Shown: positions 52,992 through 62,470 of the stretch, one piece after another
How the letters are laid out: every line of letters starts with the position of its first letter
How positions within the stretch are numbered: position 1 is the first letter of the stretch
Source of the DNA: JACPPO01 sp965262505
GTDB taxonomy: Bacteria > Acidobacteriota > Vicinamibacteria > Vicinamibacterales > UBA2999
Direction: 5' to 3'
Length of the DNA stretch: 64,000 bases
Assembly (NCBI GenBank): GCA_965262505.1
Contig: CBDHFM010000030.1
Span: forward strand, 2,480,001 to 2,544,000
Position numbers and translations under genes: made by a program
Notes under the pieces: model-generated
What the model saw: only the letters and a program-made list of their open reading frames with translations
Databases searched by the model: none
What the model was told of the DNA's origin: nothing

Positions 52992-53959
52992 GCGCCCCCG
53001 TTTCCGTCCTCGTGTTGACCATGAACGAGGAGCGCAACATCACTGCGTGCCTCGACAGCGTTGTCGGCTGGGCAGCCGATATCGTGGTCGTGGACAGCGG
53101 CAGTGTCGACCGCACGATAGCGTTATGCAGGGAACGCGGCGTCGAGACCCTCGCTCATCCGTATGTGGACCACCGCAGCCAAATGAGCTGGGCGATGGCG
53201 TCCGTCCCTTGGAAGCATGATTGGCTCCTGTTGCTCGATGCGGACCATATTGTGACGGTCGAGTTGAAGCGGGAGATCGAGCAGATGCTGCATCAAGACA
53301 ACGGCTCCGTTCACGGCTTCTACAATCCACACCGCCAGTATTTTCGCAATCGCCTGGTCCGCGGACTCAAGACCGAATACCTTCAACTGGTCCGCCGGAC
53401 GCACGCGCGTATGGATGATAGTGAGCTCGTCGATTTCCGGATCATTGTGGATGGTCCCACCGGCACGCTCTCTGGCGCCATCATTGAGAGCAACCAGAAC
53501 GAGCTGGATATCGACTTCTGGGTTGACAAGCACCAGAAATTCGCGCGGAGGACAGCCATTGAGGAAATCCTGCGTGCGGAGAAAGTCCTGGCTTGGTCCA
53601 ATAACTTGCGGCCACGTCTGCTTGGGAATCCAGACGAGCGCATGATTCTGCTCAAGACCGTCTGGTACAGGATGCCCCTCTACGTTCGTCCAGTATTGTT
53701 TTTCTTCTATCGCTACCTTCTGCGCCTGGGATTCCTCGACGGCTGGAATGGTTTGGTGTTTCATGGGTTCCAGGCGTTCTGGTTCCGGTTACTCGTGGAC
53801 GTGCACATCGCCGAGTATCGACGACAACTCGCACAGAACGAAGTCTCCCTCGAGCAGTTACTGAGGATGGCGGGTGGGGCACCCTTGAATGATGGGACGA
53901 TGCAGCCGGCAGTCTCGCTGCGTGAGAATATGTCCACGAGAGGCACGCATCATGGCTGA
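52988..53959 (+). CDS. Glycosyltransferase family 2
   Basis: The GTG at 52988 overlaps the previous stop. The 323-residue protein has the GT-A fold with VLVLTMNEERNITACLDS, VVVDSGSVDRT, and the DxD-type motif in LLLLDADHIVT. It resembles the WaaE/KdtX beta-1,4-glucosyltransferase type of GT2, with a C-terminal part containing aromatic hydrophobic stretches. The end overlaps the next gene. Confidence 0.88.
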   Translation: MSAPVSVLVLTMNEERNITACLDSVVGWAADIVVVDSGSVDRTIALCRERGVETLAHPYVDHRSQMSWAMASVPWKHDWLLLLDADHIVTVELKREIEQMLHQDNGSVHGFYNPHRQYFRNRLVRGLKTEYLQLVRRTHARMDDSELVDFRIIVDGPTGTLSGAIIESNQNELDIDFWVDKHQKFARRTAIEEILRAEKVLAWSNNLRPRLLGNPDERMILLKTVWYRMPLYVRPVLFFFYRYLLRLGFLDGWNGLVFHGFQAFWFRLLVDVHIAEYRRQLAQNEVSLEQLLRMAGGAPLNDGTMQPAVSLRENMSTRGTHHG

Positions 53960-54758
53960 CACGACTATCAGGACGCGGGACGATTTGATCGTCGTCGCCG
54001 GCGCCGGCGGATTCATCGGGGGCCACCTCGTCGCCGAGCTGGCGCGCCTCGGTTGCCGGCGCCTCCGTGCTGTCGACATCAAACCGATCGGAGACTGGTA
54101 TCAGGTGCTGCCGGACGCAGACAACCGCCAGCTCGACTTGCGGCGACGTGAGGCGTGCCTTGAAGCCGCCGCAGATGCGCACTACGTCTACAACCTGGCG
54201 GCCGACATGGGCGGGATGGGATTCATCGAAACCCACAAGGCGGAGTGCATGCTTTCGGTGCTGATCAACACGCACATGCTGATGGCGGCGCGCCACGCGA
54301 AGATCGAACGCTACTTCTACTCGTCATCAGCATGCGTGTACGCCGCGGACAAGCAGACGCGAACGGACGTGGCGCCGTTGAAGGAAGAAGACGCCTATCC
54401 GGCAATGCCGGAAGACGGCTACGGATGGGAGAAGCTCTTCAGCGAGCGGATGTGCCGCCATTTCCGCGAGGACTATGGCCTGGAGACCCGCGTCTCGCGT
54501 TATCACAACGTGTACGGTCCCCACGGGACCTACGAAGGCGGTCGTGAAAAGGCGCCCGCAGCCATCTGTCGAAAAGTGATTGCCGCGCAGCGGGCAGGCT
54601 CCGACGAAATCGAGATATGGGGAGACGGCGAACAAACACGAAGCTTCATGTACATCGACGATTGTCTGTTCGGCACACAACGACTGATGGCGAGCGACGT
54701 CCGCGAGCCGATCAACATCGGCAGCGACGAGCTCGTGTCCCGACTGGAGCACGCCTGA
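53952..54758 (+). pseudogene. GDP-mannose 3,5-epimerase-like protein, C-terminus missing
   Basis: The ATG at 53952 starts an extended SDR: VVAGAGGFIGGHLVAELARL, DMGGMGFIETHKAECML (typical of GME), SSSACVYA and YGWEK. At position 54,735 or so the usual sequence after INIGSDELVS is lost; the frame goes into RLEHA and stops at 54758. The family is about 330-370 residues; this has 268. The next gene lacks its own start at the same spot, so a deletion probably joined the two. Confidence 0.75.
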
Positions 54759-55306
54759 ACCTCGGCTCCGGGCGCGCCACCCTGCCCAACTGGATCAATG
54801 CGGACCTCAATCCGTTTTCCGATGCCGAGGTCTGGACCGATCTTCGCGACCGCTGGCCGGTTCGAGAAGGCAGCGTCTCGGTAATCTACTCGCGGCATTG
54901 TTTCGAGCACTTCAACGAGCGTGACCTGCTGGGCATCCTGCGACAGTGTGCGCGAGTGCTCCAGCCTGGCGCCGGCATCCGGATTGGCGTGCCTTCGCTC
55001 GAAACGGCGGTTCGGCAATACCTGCAACGGGATTTCTCGTTTGCCGGCTGGCTCGATCAGAAAGAGCCGACGGCAAAGAAATTTGTGGCCTACATCACGG
55101 ATAACGGAAATCATCCGATCATGCTGGATTTCGAGTTCCTCGAGCGGTTGCTCGCCGCGGTCGGCTTCACGGAGATCCAGCGGCGATCGGGTGGCGACTC
55201 CGGCGTTCTGGCTCCGTCGCTGTTGACTCAGGAGGACAATGAGACAGACTGGGCCACGTTGTACGTAGAGGCGGTCAAGCCGGCGCGCGACCCGGTTGCC
55301 TGTTAG
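54755..55306 (+). pseudogene. SAM-dependent methyltransferase, 5' end missing
   Basis: The reading frame begins within the deletion-like junction: LNLGSGRATLPNWINADLNP is the N-terminal SAM motif I, followed by DRWPVREGSVSVIYSRHCFE and a C-terminal part to 55306. No ATG, GTG or TTG lies near; a CTG at 54755 would be the only local start. The protein would otherwise be about 184 residues, common for this class. It overlaps the truncated epimerase in another frame. Confidence 0.75.
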
Positions 55307-55320
55307 AAAGCGTTCAGTCG

Positions 55321-56595
55321 TTGGCCCGCTTCTTCATCGTCTCCATCAACTACGCGCCGGAACCCACCGGCTTCGCGCCGAAAGCGACGGCGTTTGCGGA
55401 ACATCTCGCGCGGCAGGGGCACGAAGTACTGGTGTTCACCGGGTTTCCCTTTGCGCCGGACTGGCGGCGGCGGGAAGAGTATCGCGGCCGCCTGTTCTCG
55501 AGAGAACGCACCGGCAATCTCACCGTTCACCGGGTCACACACTATATTCCGCGCCGGCCGTCGAGCGTCGTGGAGCGCCTCGTCATGGAAGGCTCGTTCA
55601 GTGTGACGGCGTTTGCGGCGATGGTCGCCGCGATGTTGGGCGGCCCGGGCCGTCCCGACGCGGTGCTCTACATCGGAGCCCAACCAGCCCTGGCAATGCT
55701 TGCCCGGATCGTCGCCACGCTGGCGGGCTGCCCATATTTCGTGAGGGTCACGGATCTCGCGGCGCAGGCCGCGCTGGACGTCGGCATCGTCGGCAGACGG
55801 TTGAGCCGGGTGCTGGAGGCCTTTGAGTTCGCAGCCTACCGGAAGGCCGCAGGTGCTTTCGTGCTCTGCCGCAGTTTCGAGGAGGTACTCGCGGCCCGCG
55901 GGTATCCGGCCAGCCGCATTCATCTGATTCGCGACCCGACCGATCTTGAACTGATCAAACCCGTGCCGCGGAACGGCGTGTTTCGCGCGCGCCATGACAT
56001 TCCCGCCGGCGCGTTCGTCGTGATGCATGCCGGCAGCATGGGGCTGAAACAGGGGCTGATGAACGTCGTGGCCGCCGCGAGCCTGACTCGCGACGCGGAT
56101 ATCTGCTGGGTGCTGGTGGGAGCGGGCGAAGCCAGGTCCGAACTGATCGACGCCACCCGCCGTGACGGCCTTGATCGCACTGTGCGGTTCGTTCCGTTTC
56201 AATGGGACGACGAGCTCTCAGGGATGTTCGCGGCCGCGGACGTCCTGCTCCTCAACCAGCTGAATACGGTGAAGGACACCGCGATCCCATCGAAGCTGCT
56301 TACGTACATGGCCTCTGGACGCCCGGTGCTGGCGGCGGTGAATCCGACCAGCCAGGCCGCGGAGATCGTGCGTGAAGCGAATGGCGGAATGCTCGTTGTG
56401 CCGGAGGATCCTGAAGCATTGTCAGCGTCGGCTCGGTGGTTCATGACCCAGAGTGGCGAAACGCTGGCTGCCTTTTCGGCGCGTAACCGCGCGTACGCGG
56501 AAATACATTTCGACCAGCGCAGGATTGTCGCCGCGCACGAGGCGCTCATGCTCAAAGCGATAGACGCCAGGTCGGCCTCTGCGCGTACTGCCTAA
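55321..56595 (+). CDS. Glycosyltransferase family 4 (WbuB-like)
   Basis: Starts at a TTG (FFIVSINYAPEPTGFAPK). The 424-residue protein resembles WbuB-type fucosaminyl or similar transferases: FIVSINYAPEPTGFAPKATA, HAGSMGLKQGLMNVVAAASL, and TAIPSKLLTYMASGRPVLA. The donor domain lies in the second half. Probably adds one sugar of the repeat unit. Confidence 0.87.
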   Translation: MARFFIVSINYAPEPTGFAPKATAFAEHLARQGHEVLVFTGFPFAPDWRRREEYRGRLFSRERTGNLTVHRVTHYIPRRPSSVVERLVMEGSFSVTAFAAMVAAMLGGPGRPDAVLYIGAQPALAMLARIVATLAGCPYFVRVTDLAAQAALDVGIVGRRLSRVLEAFEFAAYRKAAGAFVLCRSFEEVLAARGYPASRIHLIRDPTDLELIKPVPRNGVFRARHDIPAGAFVVMHAGSMGLKQGLMNVVAAASLTRDADICWVLVGAGEARSELIDATRRDGLDRTVRFVPFQWDDELSGMFAAADVLLLNQLNTVKDTAIPSKLLTYMASGRPVLAAVNPTSQAAEIVREANGGMLVVPEDPEALSASARWFMTQSGETLAAFSARNRAYAEIHFDQRRIVAAHEALMLKAIDARSASARTA

Positions 56596-56597
56596 CC

Positions 56598-57829
56598 ATG
56601 GCGGCCTTGATCGTCACGACCATCGCGCTCGGAACGCTGGCGTTCGGCGCTGTGTACCCGTGGGGATTTCTGCCGCTGTTCGCAACGGCAGCCCTCATTG
56701 GCGTTGTCGGGCTTCGCCGCGGAGGCGTTTCGCGCGACGTTCGTCCGGTGGCCATCGCCGTTCTGCTGCTGTGGATCGCCGGCGCGCTGCAACTGGTCCC
56801 GATGTCGCGACCCATGCTCGATACGCTCAGCCCGCACGCCGCCACAATCCTGAGCAGCTACGATCTGGCGTTCGCCAGTACAGACCCTCAATGGGTCCCG
56901 TTGTCCGTCGACGCGCAAAGCACGCAGATTGCGCTCCTGGCCCTCGGAGCGCTGGGCCTGTATCTGCTCGGGCTGCCCGCGCTACTCGGAGGACACAGCC
57001 TGCGACGTGTGCCGCTAGCGCTCGCGGTGTTCGTCGTACCGCTCGCGTTGTTCGGCATCTACAGCCGTGAGTACGTCAACGGCCTCGTCTACTGGTTCTG
57101 GCAGCCGCAGGACGGAGGCGGTGCGAACCTGGCCGGCCCGTTCGTCAACCGTAATCACTTCGCGGGATGGATGCTGATGGCCGTCTCCCTACTGATCGGC
57201 TGGCTGTTCGGTCAAGTCGAACGAGCCGTGCCCGGGGGCGGCGGCCGGCGTCCCCGCCACGTCGAATGGCTGTCGTCCGCGGAGGCGAACGGCCTGCTGA
57301 TGACGGGCGGTGTCGTTTTGGTGGCCTCGATTTCCCTGTTCTGGACGATGTCCCGTTCCGCGATCATCGGGTTCGGTGTCGGCGCGGCAGCGTTTGCGTG
57401 GCTCGCGGTGCAACGCCGCCGCTTGAACGGTACGCGACGCGCGGTCGTCCTCGTCACCCTGGGCGCGGTGTTGCTTGGGGGCGTCGTCTGGCGCGAACCG
57501 GGCCGGCTCTTCGCCAGGTTCCAGCACTGGCGCAGGCGCACAATGATTACCTGCAGTTGCTCGCCGAAGGCGGGCTTCTCGTGGCGCTGCCTGCCGCCGT
57601 CGCGGTCGTCCTGTTGACCCGTGCGATACGCCGCAACCTGCGCGCGGCCCGTGGGGAAGCGCGTGGCTACTGGATCCGGGCCGGGGCGGCCGTGGGGCTA
57701 TTGGCGATGGCCGTTCAGGAGGTGTTCGAATTCAGCCTGCAGATTCCGGCAAATGCGCTGCTGTTCTGCACGCTTGCGGCACTAGCCATCACGCCTCTCA
57801 GCGAGAATCAGACGCCGCGTGATGACTGA
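56598..57829 (+). pseudogene. O-antigen ligase/polymerase family protein with internal deletion
   Basis: The first frame (56598 to about 57535) has about eight hydrophobic segments and GPFVNRNHFAGWMLMAVSLL. The ligase signature (AQAHNDYLQLLAEGGLLVAL) and the last membrane segments are in another frame, ending at 57829. The family has about 70-100 residues between FARFQHW and the AHNDYLQ motif; here they are missing. So a deletion with frame change broke the gene near 57,535. Confidence 0.8.
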
Positions 57830-58829
57830 CCTGTCGATACTGTTCCGGCGCGAGACCGCGCGGGCGCTGAGGACCGACCCCTTCCGCATGATCGTGCGTA
57901 GGGCGATGCGACCCGTTGAGCGCTGGATGAATGGCAGGCGCCTCGCGCGTTGGGTCGACCGGCGCTACGGCAGCGACGTGGCACTACGCTATCGGCTGTC
58001 GGAAGTACTTTCCCAGTCGCGGTGCCTCGACGGCTGCCACGAGCACGCGCCAACCTCCGTCTTCGCGTCGTTTCTGCGCCCAGGTGGGATCGTCGCGGAT
58101 ATCGGCGCGAACCTTGGCGAGTACTCGATTGTCGCTGGGCACGCCGTCGGTCCTGCGGGTCGTGTCATCGCCGTCGAACCCAACCCGGAGGTCCGCGCGC
58201 GCCTCGAGTGGAACGTGCAGCTCAACGCGCTCACCAATGTCACAATCGTGCCGGCCGCGTGCTCAGATGCGAATGGCAAGGCGGAGTTGCACGTACCCAA
58301 CAGCGAGTGGGGCTTGGGAACGCTTGAGCCGCACGGGACGGGCGATGCCTTCTCCGTGCCCACGAGAAGGCTCGATGACGTGATGACCGAGTGGGCGCTA
58401 CCCAGACTCGATGTCATCAAGATTGACGTTAAAGGACACGAGATCAGCGCGTTCCGAGGCGGCAAACGCACTCTGGTCGCGCACCATCCGGCAGTCCTCT
58501 ACGAGGTCGGCGCCGAGACGCTGAAGTGGCAGAGTTCGCGCTGGCACTCGTCCGCCAGCGAGTTCCTGGTGCAAGAGGGCTATCACATCTTCGGCATCGT
58601 ACCGAATCGCCGCGGGTTCTGGCGACTGGAGCGGGTTGACTGGACCCGGAACCCCGTGGGCCTCTATCGCCTGCCATGGGCGGCGCTCAGCCTCGTTGCG
58701 CTGCATCCCGCCTCGCAGTTCTACGCGATCAGGCGTGGCGCGCCGGCGTGGCCCGCGTGCGGTGTGTTCGAGATCCTGAGCCGCGCTGGTACCAGTCCGC
58801 CCGCTCCGCGTGCGGGCAGTTTCGCGTGA
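57822..58829 (+). CDS. FkbM-family methyltransferase
   Basis: The ATG at 57822 overlaps the previous gene's end. The 335-residue protein has SAM motif I (GGIVADIGANLGEYSIVAG), GRVIAVEPNPEVRARLEWNV, and the FkbM signature LPRLDVIKIDVKGHEISAFR. It would methylate a hydroxyl of a sugar residue or lipid-linked intermediate. The C-terminal 60 residues are variable. Confidence 0.88.
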   Translation: MTDLSILFRRETARALRTDPFRMIVRRAMRPVERWMNGRRLARWVDRRYGSDVALRYRLSEVLSQSRCLDGCHEHAPTSVFASFLRPGGIVADIGANLGEYSIVAGHAVGPAGRVIAVEPNPEVRARLEWNVQLNALTNVTIVPAACSDANGKAELHVPNSEWGLGTLEPHGTGDAFSVPTRRLDDVMTEWALPRLDVIKIDVKGHEISAFRGGKRTLVAHHPAVLYEVGAETLKWQSSRWHSSASEFLVQEGYHIFGIVPNRRGFWRLERVDWTRNPVGLYRLPWAALSLVALHPASQFYAIRRGAPAWPACGVFEILSRAGTSPPAPRAGSFA

Positions 58830-58859
58830 TACCATCACGGGGCCAAGGGGAGTCTTCCG

Positions 58860-59162
58860 GTGCCTCACTGTCCTAAGTGCAACTCGACAAGCCTCCGCCG
58901 TTCTCGGACCAGAACTCGCTGGGAGCGATGGCGCAAGGAAATCACTGGCAAACGCCTTTACCGGTGTCGTGGATGTCAGTGGCGTGGATGGAAATCCCCT
59001 CGGTTAATGGACTTCGACACGATGTCCTCCCAGGACCGGTCTGCGATTCCCGAACCACCCAATCTCGGTGGTACGCTGCTGGCGAGGTCCGAACGCCCGT
59101 CGCAGATCAAGCCGGCGGACCTCGACCGGTTCCACTCGCCCACAGACGAGGACGACGCCTAG
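58860..59162 (+). CDS. Small zinc-ribbon protein of unknown function
   Basis: Starts at a GTG (MPHCPKCNSTSLRRSR) right after GGGGAG. The 100-residue protein has CPKC at residues 4-7 and CRGC at about 36-39, with an Arg/Trp-rich loop between them, which fits a zinc ribbon. The rest is polar. It is not recognised as a named family and lies between the FkbM gene and a HAD gene. Confidence 0.65.
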   Translation: MPHCPKCNSTSLRRSRTRTRWERWRKEITGKRLYRCRGCQWRGWKSPRLMDFDTMSSQDRSAIPEPPNLGGTLLARSERPSQIKPADLDRFHSPTDEDDA

Positions 59163-59166
59163 GCAC

Positions 59167-59898
59167 ATGGCGCTCCGGATCGGATTCGATCTCGACGGCG
59201 TGCTCGCCGACATGGAGTCGGGGCTGATCCGGGAGGCTGAAAATGTGTTCGGCGAGCGCCTGAAGCGCCGGCACACAGGATCGGATCGCGCTGCGTCACT
59301 CTCCATGTTAGACCTTGCTCCCGATGAGATATCTGACGATGCGCCGCTGCGGCGTGATCTGCACTTGACCCGTCATGAGCGCAGCATCCTCTGGCGCGTC
59401 ATCCGCGCATACGACGGGTTCTGGGAATCGCTCGACGAGATCGAGCCGGGGGCCGTCGCGCGGCTCGCGGCGATCGCGGCCGAACGAAGGTGGGAAATCA
59501 TCTTCCTGACCAAACGTCCAGCAACCGCTGGCGCCACGGCGCAGCTCCAGTCTCAGCGATGGCTTGAGGTAAAAGGATTCCATCTGCCGAGCGTGTACGT
59601 CGTCACCGCTTCGCGCGGCCTCATCGCGGTCGGGCTTTCGCTTGACATCGTTGTCGATGACACCCTGGAGAACTGCGTCGATGTGGCCTCCGATTCAAAG
59701 GCGCGTACCATCGCCATCTTCCGCAATCGTGAGGCGGAGCCGCCGCCTGTCATGAACAAAATGGGGATCCATCTCGTACATTCGGTCGGAGAATGCCTCG
59801 ATCTGCTGACGGAGATCGACTCGAGCCTCGAACAGCGCCCGGGAGCGATGGAACGCGTCGCGCAGACTCTTGGCCTGAAGCCACGGTCTGGCGCCTAG
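59167..59898 (+). CDS. HAD-superfamily hydrolase
   Basis: The 243-residue protein has FDLDGVLADM at about residues 7-16 (nucleophile Asp), FLTKRPAT in the second position and IVVDDTLENC as motif IV. It resembles 5'-nucleotidase/phosphatase HAD proteins. The substrate is unknown. It starts 5 bases after the zinc-ribbon stop. Confidence 0.83.
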   Translation: MALRIGFDLDGVLADMESGLIREAENVFGERLKRRHTGSDRAASLSMLDLAPDEISDDAPLRRDLHLTRHERSILWRVIRAYDGFWESLDEIEPGAVARLAAIAAERRWEIIFLTKRPATAGATAQLQSQRWLEVKGFHLPSVYVVTASRGLIAVGLSLDIVVDDTLENCVDVASDSKARTIAIFRNREAEPPPVMNKMGIHLVHSVGECLDLLTEIDSSLEQRPGAMERVAQTLGLKPRSGA

Positions 59899-59955
59899 AC
59901 GGCCGCGGCGCGTTGGAACTGAAACGGCTTTCCAAGCAATCCTACAGGAGGCGAT

Positions 59956-60153
59956 ATGGTCAGTATTGCAAAGGCGCTTATCGGACTCGCGGCAGTCGCG
60001 ATGGTGCTCGCCGTGGTGAGTAATTTCACAGTAGAACCCTGGTTTGTGTTTACGTCAGCGGAGGGTTTCTCCAGAGCCTCGACCAATCTGTCACTGCTCG
60101 CTATCGCCCTGGCGTTGTGTTTTGGCACCGGCCGGTCGGCGTCGCTCACCTGA
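59956..60153 (+). CDS. Small membrane protein
   Basis: The 65-residue protein has a strong ribosome site (CAGGAGGCGAT before ATG) and two hydrophobic segments: ALIGLAAVAMVLAVVSNFTV at about 6-25 and LSLLAIALALCFG at about 45-57. Function unknown. The ribosome site is the main support. Confidence 0.6.
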   Translation: MVSIAKALIGLAAVAMVLAVVSNFTVEPWFVFTSAEGFSRASTNLSLLAIALALCFGTGRSASLT

Positions 60154-60182
60154 TCGCAGTCAACGGAACGCCGCCGGTGGAA

Positions 60183-60744
60183 ATGACTCCGAGGCAGGCA
60201 GTTGCTGCGGTTCGAGGGAGGTTCCCGTTCCCTGGCTACACCGATCACAGCACGGCCGCCTACCTGAACACCGCCGCAACGGTCATGCGGCACCTCCCCA
60301 AGGATTCCACAATCCTCGACTTCGGCTGCGGCCAGGCGGACAAGACCGCTGTCCTCTCATTGCTCGGCTACCGCTGCACTGGATACGACGACCTGGGGGA
60401 CGAATGGTACCAACGCGACGGCAACCGCGGACGAATTCTTGACTTTGCGCGATCCACAAGCGTCGAGTACATCGTGGAGAGGCCACGTCCGCGAATACGT
60501 CCGCGATGACCTGGCGCAGCTCTGCGTCTACGCCGGGTTAACACGGAGGGAACTCCGGAGCTGGCATCAGATGCTAGAGAATAGATGCTTCCCGTGGATC
60601 GTCCGACGGACGTATGAAGCAGCGACCGTTCTGTTCCCAGGCTGGCGAGACACCTGGATGCTCGTCGGGCAGAAACTGGCGAACTGGCGGCGGGATGAAA
60701 ACCCTCCGAGCCTCGAGGAGTTGGCGACGATATACAACGGTTGA
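60183..60744 (+). pseudogene. SAM-dependent methyltransferase with internal deletion
   Basis: The first frame opens MTPRQAVAAVRGRFPFPGYT and has SAM motif I (STILDFGCGQADKTAVLSL), then GNRGRILDFARSTSVEYIVE. At about 60,475 the chain jumps: the other frame continues with GHVREYVRDDLAQLCVYAGL and FPGWRDTWMLVGQKLANWRR to the stop at 60744. The usual middle part (about 90 residues) is missing. The two ends are from the same class of methyltransferase, so the joint looks like an internal deletion. Confidence 0.75.
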
Positions 60745-62018
60745 TGCATCGCTTCCAGCGCGTGAGGTCGGCCGTTACCTCCCCGATCAGAATTCTTCGG
60801 GTCATTCCCCGTTACGCTCCGGCGTGGCAATATGGCGGCAGTGTCAGGTTCAGCTACGACCTCGACACGGCGCTCATAGACCGGGGATTCAACATCACGG
60901 TCTATACGTCGGATCAAGTCGATGAACACCGAAGGTCCACGACCCGCCGGGAACATCTGAACGGTATCGACGTCCATCGTTTCCCTAACCCGTGGAACTA
61001 TCTGGCGAGCCGGGCGGCGTGGCTGGGGTTCTACCCGCTCGGACTGCGTCGCGCACTGCACGAGAACGCCGGACGCTTCGATCTGATTCACGTAACCGAA
61101 GCGAGAGGCCCCCATGCGCGCTGGGCATTCGCGGCGGCGCGCGCGGCGGGCGTCCCGGTCACGTGGTCTCCACTCGGAGCGCTCGCCGACGGCGTCGGTA
61201 TTCGAAAACCCTACCGGCGCATGTACGACGTCGTGTACGGCACACCTCGTCTCGTGACTGAGGCCTGCGTGCTCATGGGTCAGTCCGCTCACGAAGAGCA
61301 GGTTTTCGAACGGTTCGGCGCGCGGTCCTCGCAAATCAAGATCATCGGCTTGGGAGTCGATGACCGGTGGTTCCGCGACTTGCCGGCGCGTGGGCAGTTT
61401 CGGCACGCATTGGGGATTGAACCTGCGCACCCCATGGTGCTGTTCATCGGCCGGTTGCACCCCACCAAGGGCCTGGACGTGCTGCTGCGGGCGGCGGCCA
61501 TCGTGAGGCGGACCTATCCGGACCTCCAGGTTGTCTTGATTGGATGGGATCATGGCGCCCTACGCACCGTCCGGCGTGTCTGTCGCTCGTTGGGCCTCGA
61601 AGACGCCGTGAGGATTCTTCCGCCGGCGTTCGAGATCGCACGAATTCAAGCGTACGTCGATGCTGACGTCTTCGCGGTCTCGGCGACGACCTATGAGGAA
61701 ACGTCGTTGGCCGCCATGGAAGCGATCGCCTCCGGCACGCCCTGCGTCCTCACCAGACAGTGTGAAATCCCTGGGCTCGAAGCTGCTGGCGGCGGGTTGG
61801 TGACCGAGTGCACCCCCGAAGCCTTTGCCGCTGGCCTGCGGGCTGTACTGTCCGACCGTAACCGCGCGGAGCGTGCCCTGGCCGCACGGCGTTCGATTCT
61901 CGCGTCGCGGACCTCCGAACACGCCGCGGATGCGTACGCGGACCTGTTCCGCCGAATCGTGGGCGCCCAGGCACCGCCGTCGCGGGATTCGATCGCGAAG
62001 GAGGCCGTCACTTCTTGA
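60744..62018 (+). CDS. Glycosyltransferase family 4
   Basis: The ATG at 60744 overlaps the previous gene's stop (TTGATG). The 424-residue GT-B protein has IRILRVIPRYAPAWQYGGSV in the acceptor half, a DLDTALIDRGFNITVYTSDQ stretch, VLFIGRLHPTKGLDVLLRAA in the donor half and YEETSLAAMEAIASGTPC with the EX7E acids. Part of the N-terminal half recurs as a fragment at 62,308. Confidence 0.88.
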   Translation: MHRFQRVRSAVTSPIRILRVIPRYAPAWQYGGSVRFSYDLDTALIDRGFNITVYTSDQVDEHRRSTTRREHLNGIDVHRFPNPWNYLASRAAWLGFYPLGLRRALHENAGRFDLIHVTEARGPHARWAFAAARAAGVPVTWSPLGALADGVGIRKPYRRMYDVVYGTPRLVTEACVLMGQSAHEEQVFERFGARSSQIKIIGLGVDDRWFRDLPARGQFRHALGIEPAHPMVLFIGRLHPTKGLDVLLRAAAIVRRTYPDLQVVLIGWDHGALRTVRRVCRSLGLEDAVRILPPAFEIARIQAYVDADVFAVSATTYEETSLAAMEAIASGTPCVLTRQCEIPGLEAAGGGLVTECTPEAFAAGLRAVLSDRNRAERALAARRSILASRTSEHAADAYADLFRRIVGAQAPPSRDSIAKEAVTS

Positions 62019-62144
62019 TCTCGACGCCGTCCGTCCCTCGAGGGGTGCTTTGGCACTCCTCGGTCGGGTCAATTCCGTAGCCGGCGGGCGACGCAACCAC
62101 GATCCTCCGGGTTGCCAGGCATTCGCGGCGAGATCCCTTCCTTG

Positions 62145-62470
62145 ATGCCGGCTCAATTCTTCAAACGGTGGTTCGCCGCGATCCTGTTGACCTATGCGAT
62201 CGGCTTCTGCGTCTTCTACCTGAACGTTTTTACCGCTTCGGACGAGTCTCTATACGTGGAACAGGCGATGGCATTCGCCACTGGCAGTATTGCGTTACGG
62301 GACGGCGCTACGACCTGGACACGGCCCTCACGAACCGCGGATTCGACATCACCGTGCATACGTCAGATAAGATGAGTGAAGATCGGCAGGCGCCGCTGTG
62401 GCGGAATTCGTTGGCGGGCTTGTCGCTTTTTTTCCGCGAAAAGAGAGCCGCGCACGTGGAGGCGATGTGA
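62145..62470 (+). pseudogene. Fused remnants: GT39/mannosyltransferase-like N-terminus and GT4 fragment
   Basis: The ATG at 62145 starts MPAQFFKRWFAAILLTYAIG and FYLNVFTASDESLYVEQAMA, the first membrane segment and catalytic-loop start of a GT39/ArnT-like protein. At about 62,300 this stops matching and a second frame gives YDLDTALTNRGFDITVHTSD, similar to the glycosyltransferase just upstream (DLDTALIDRGFNITVYTSDQ). The last part APLWRNSLAGLSLFFREKRA is unknown. This is a mosaic of broken genes. The end overlaps the radical SAM gene. Confidence 0.7.
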
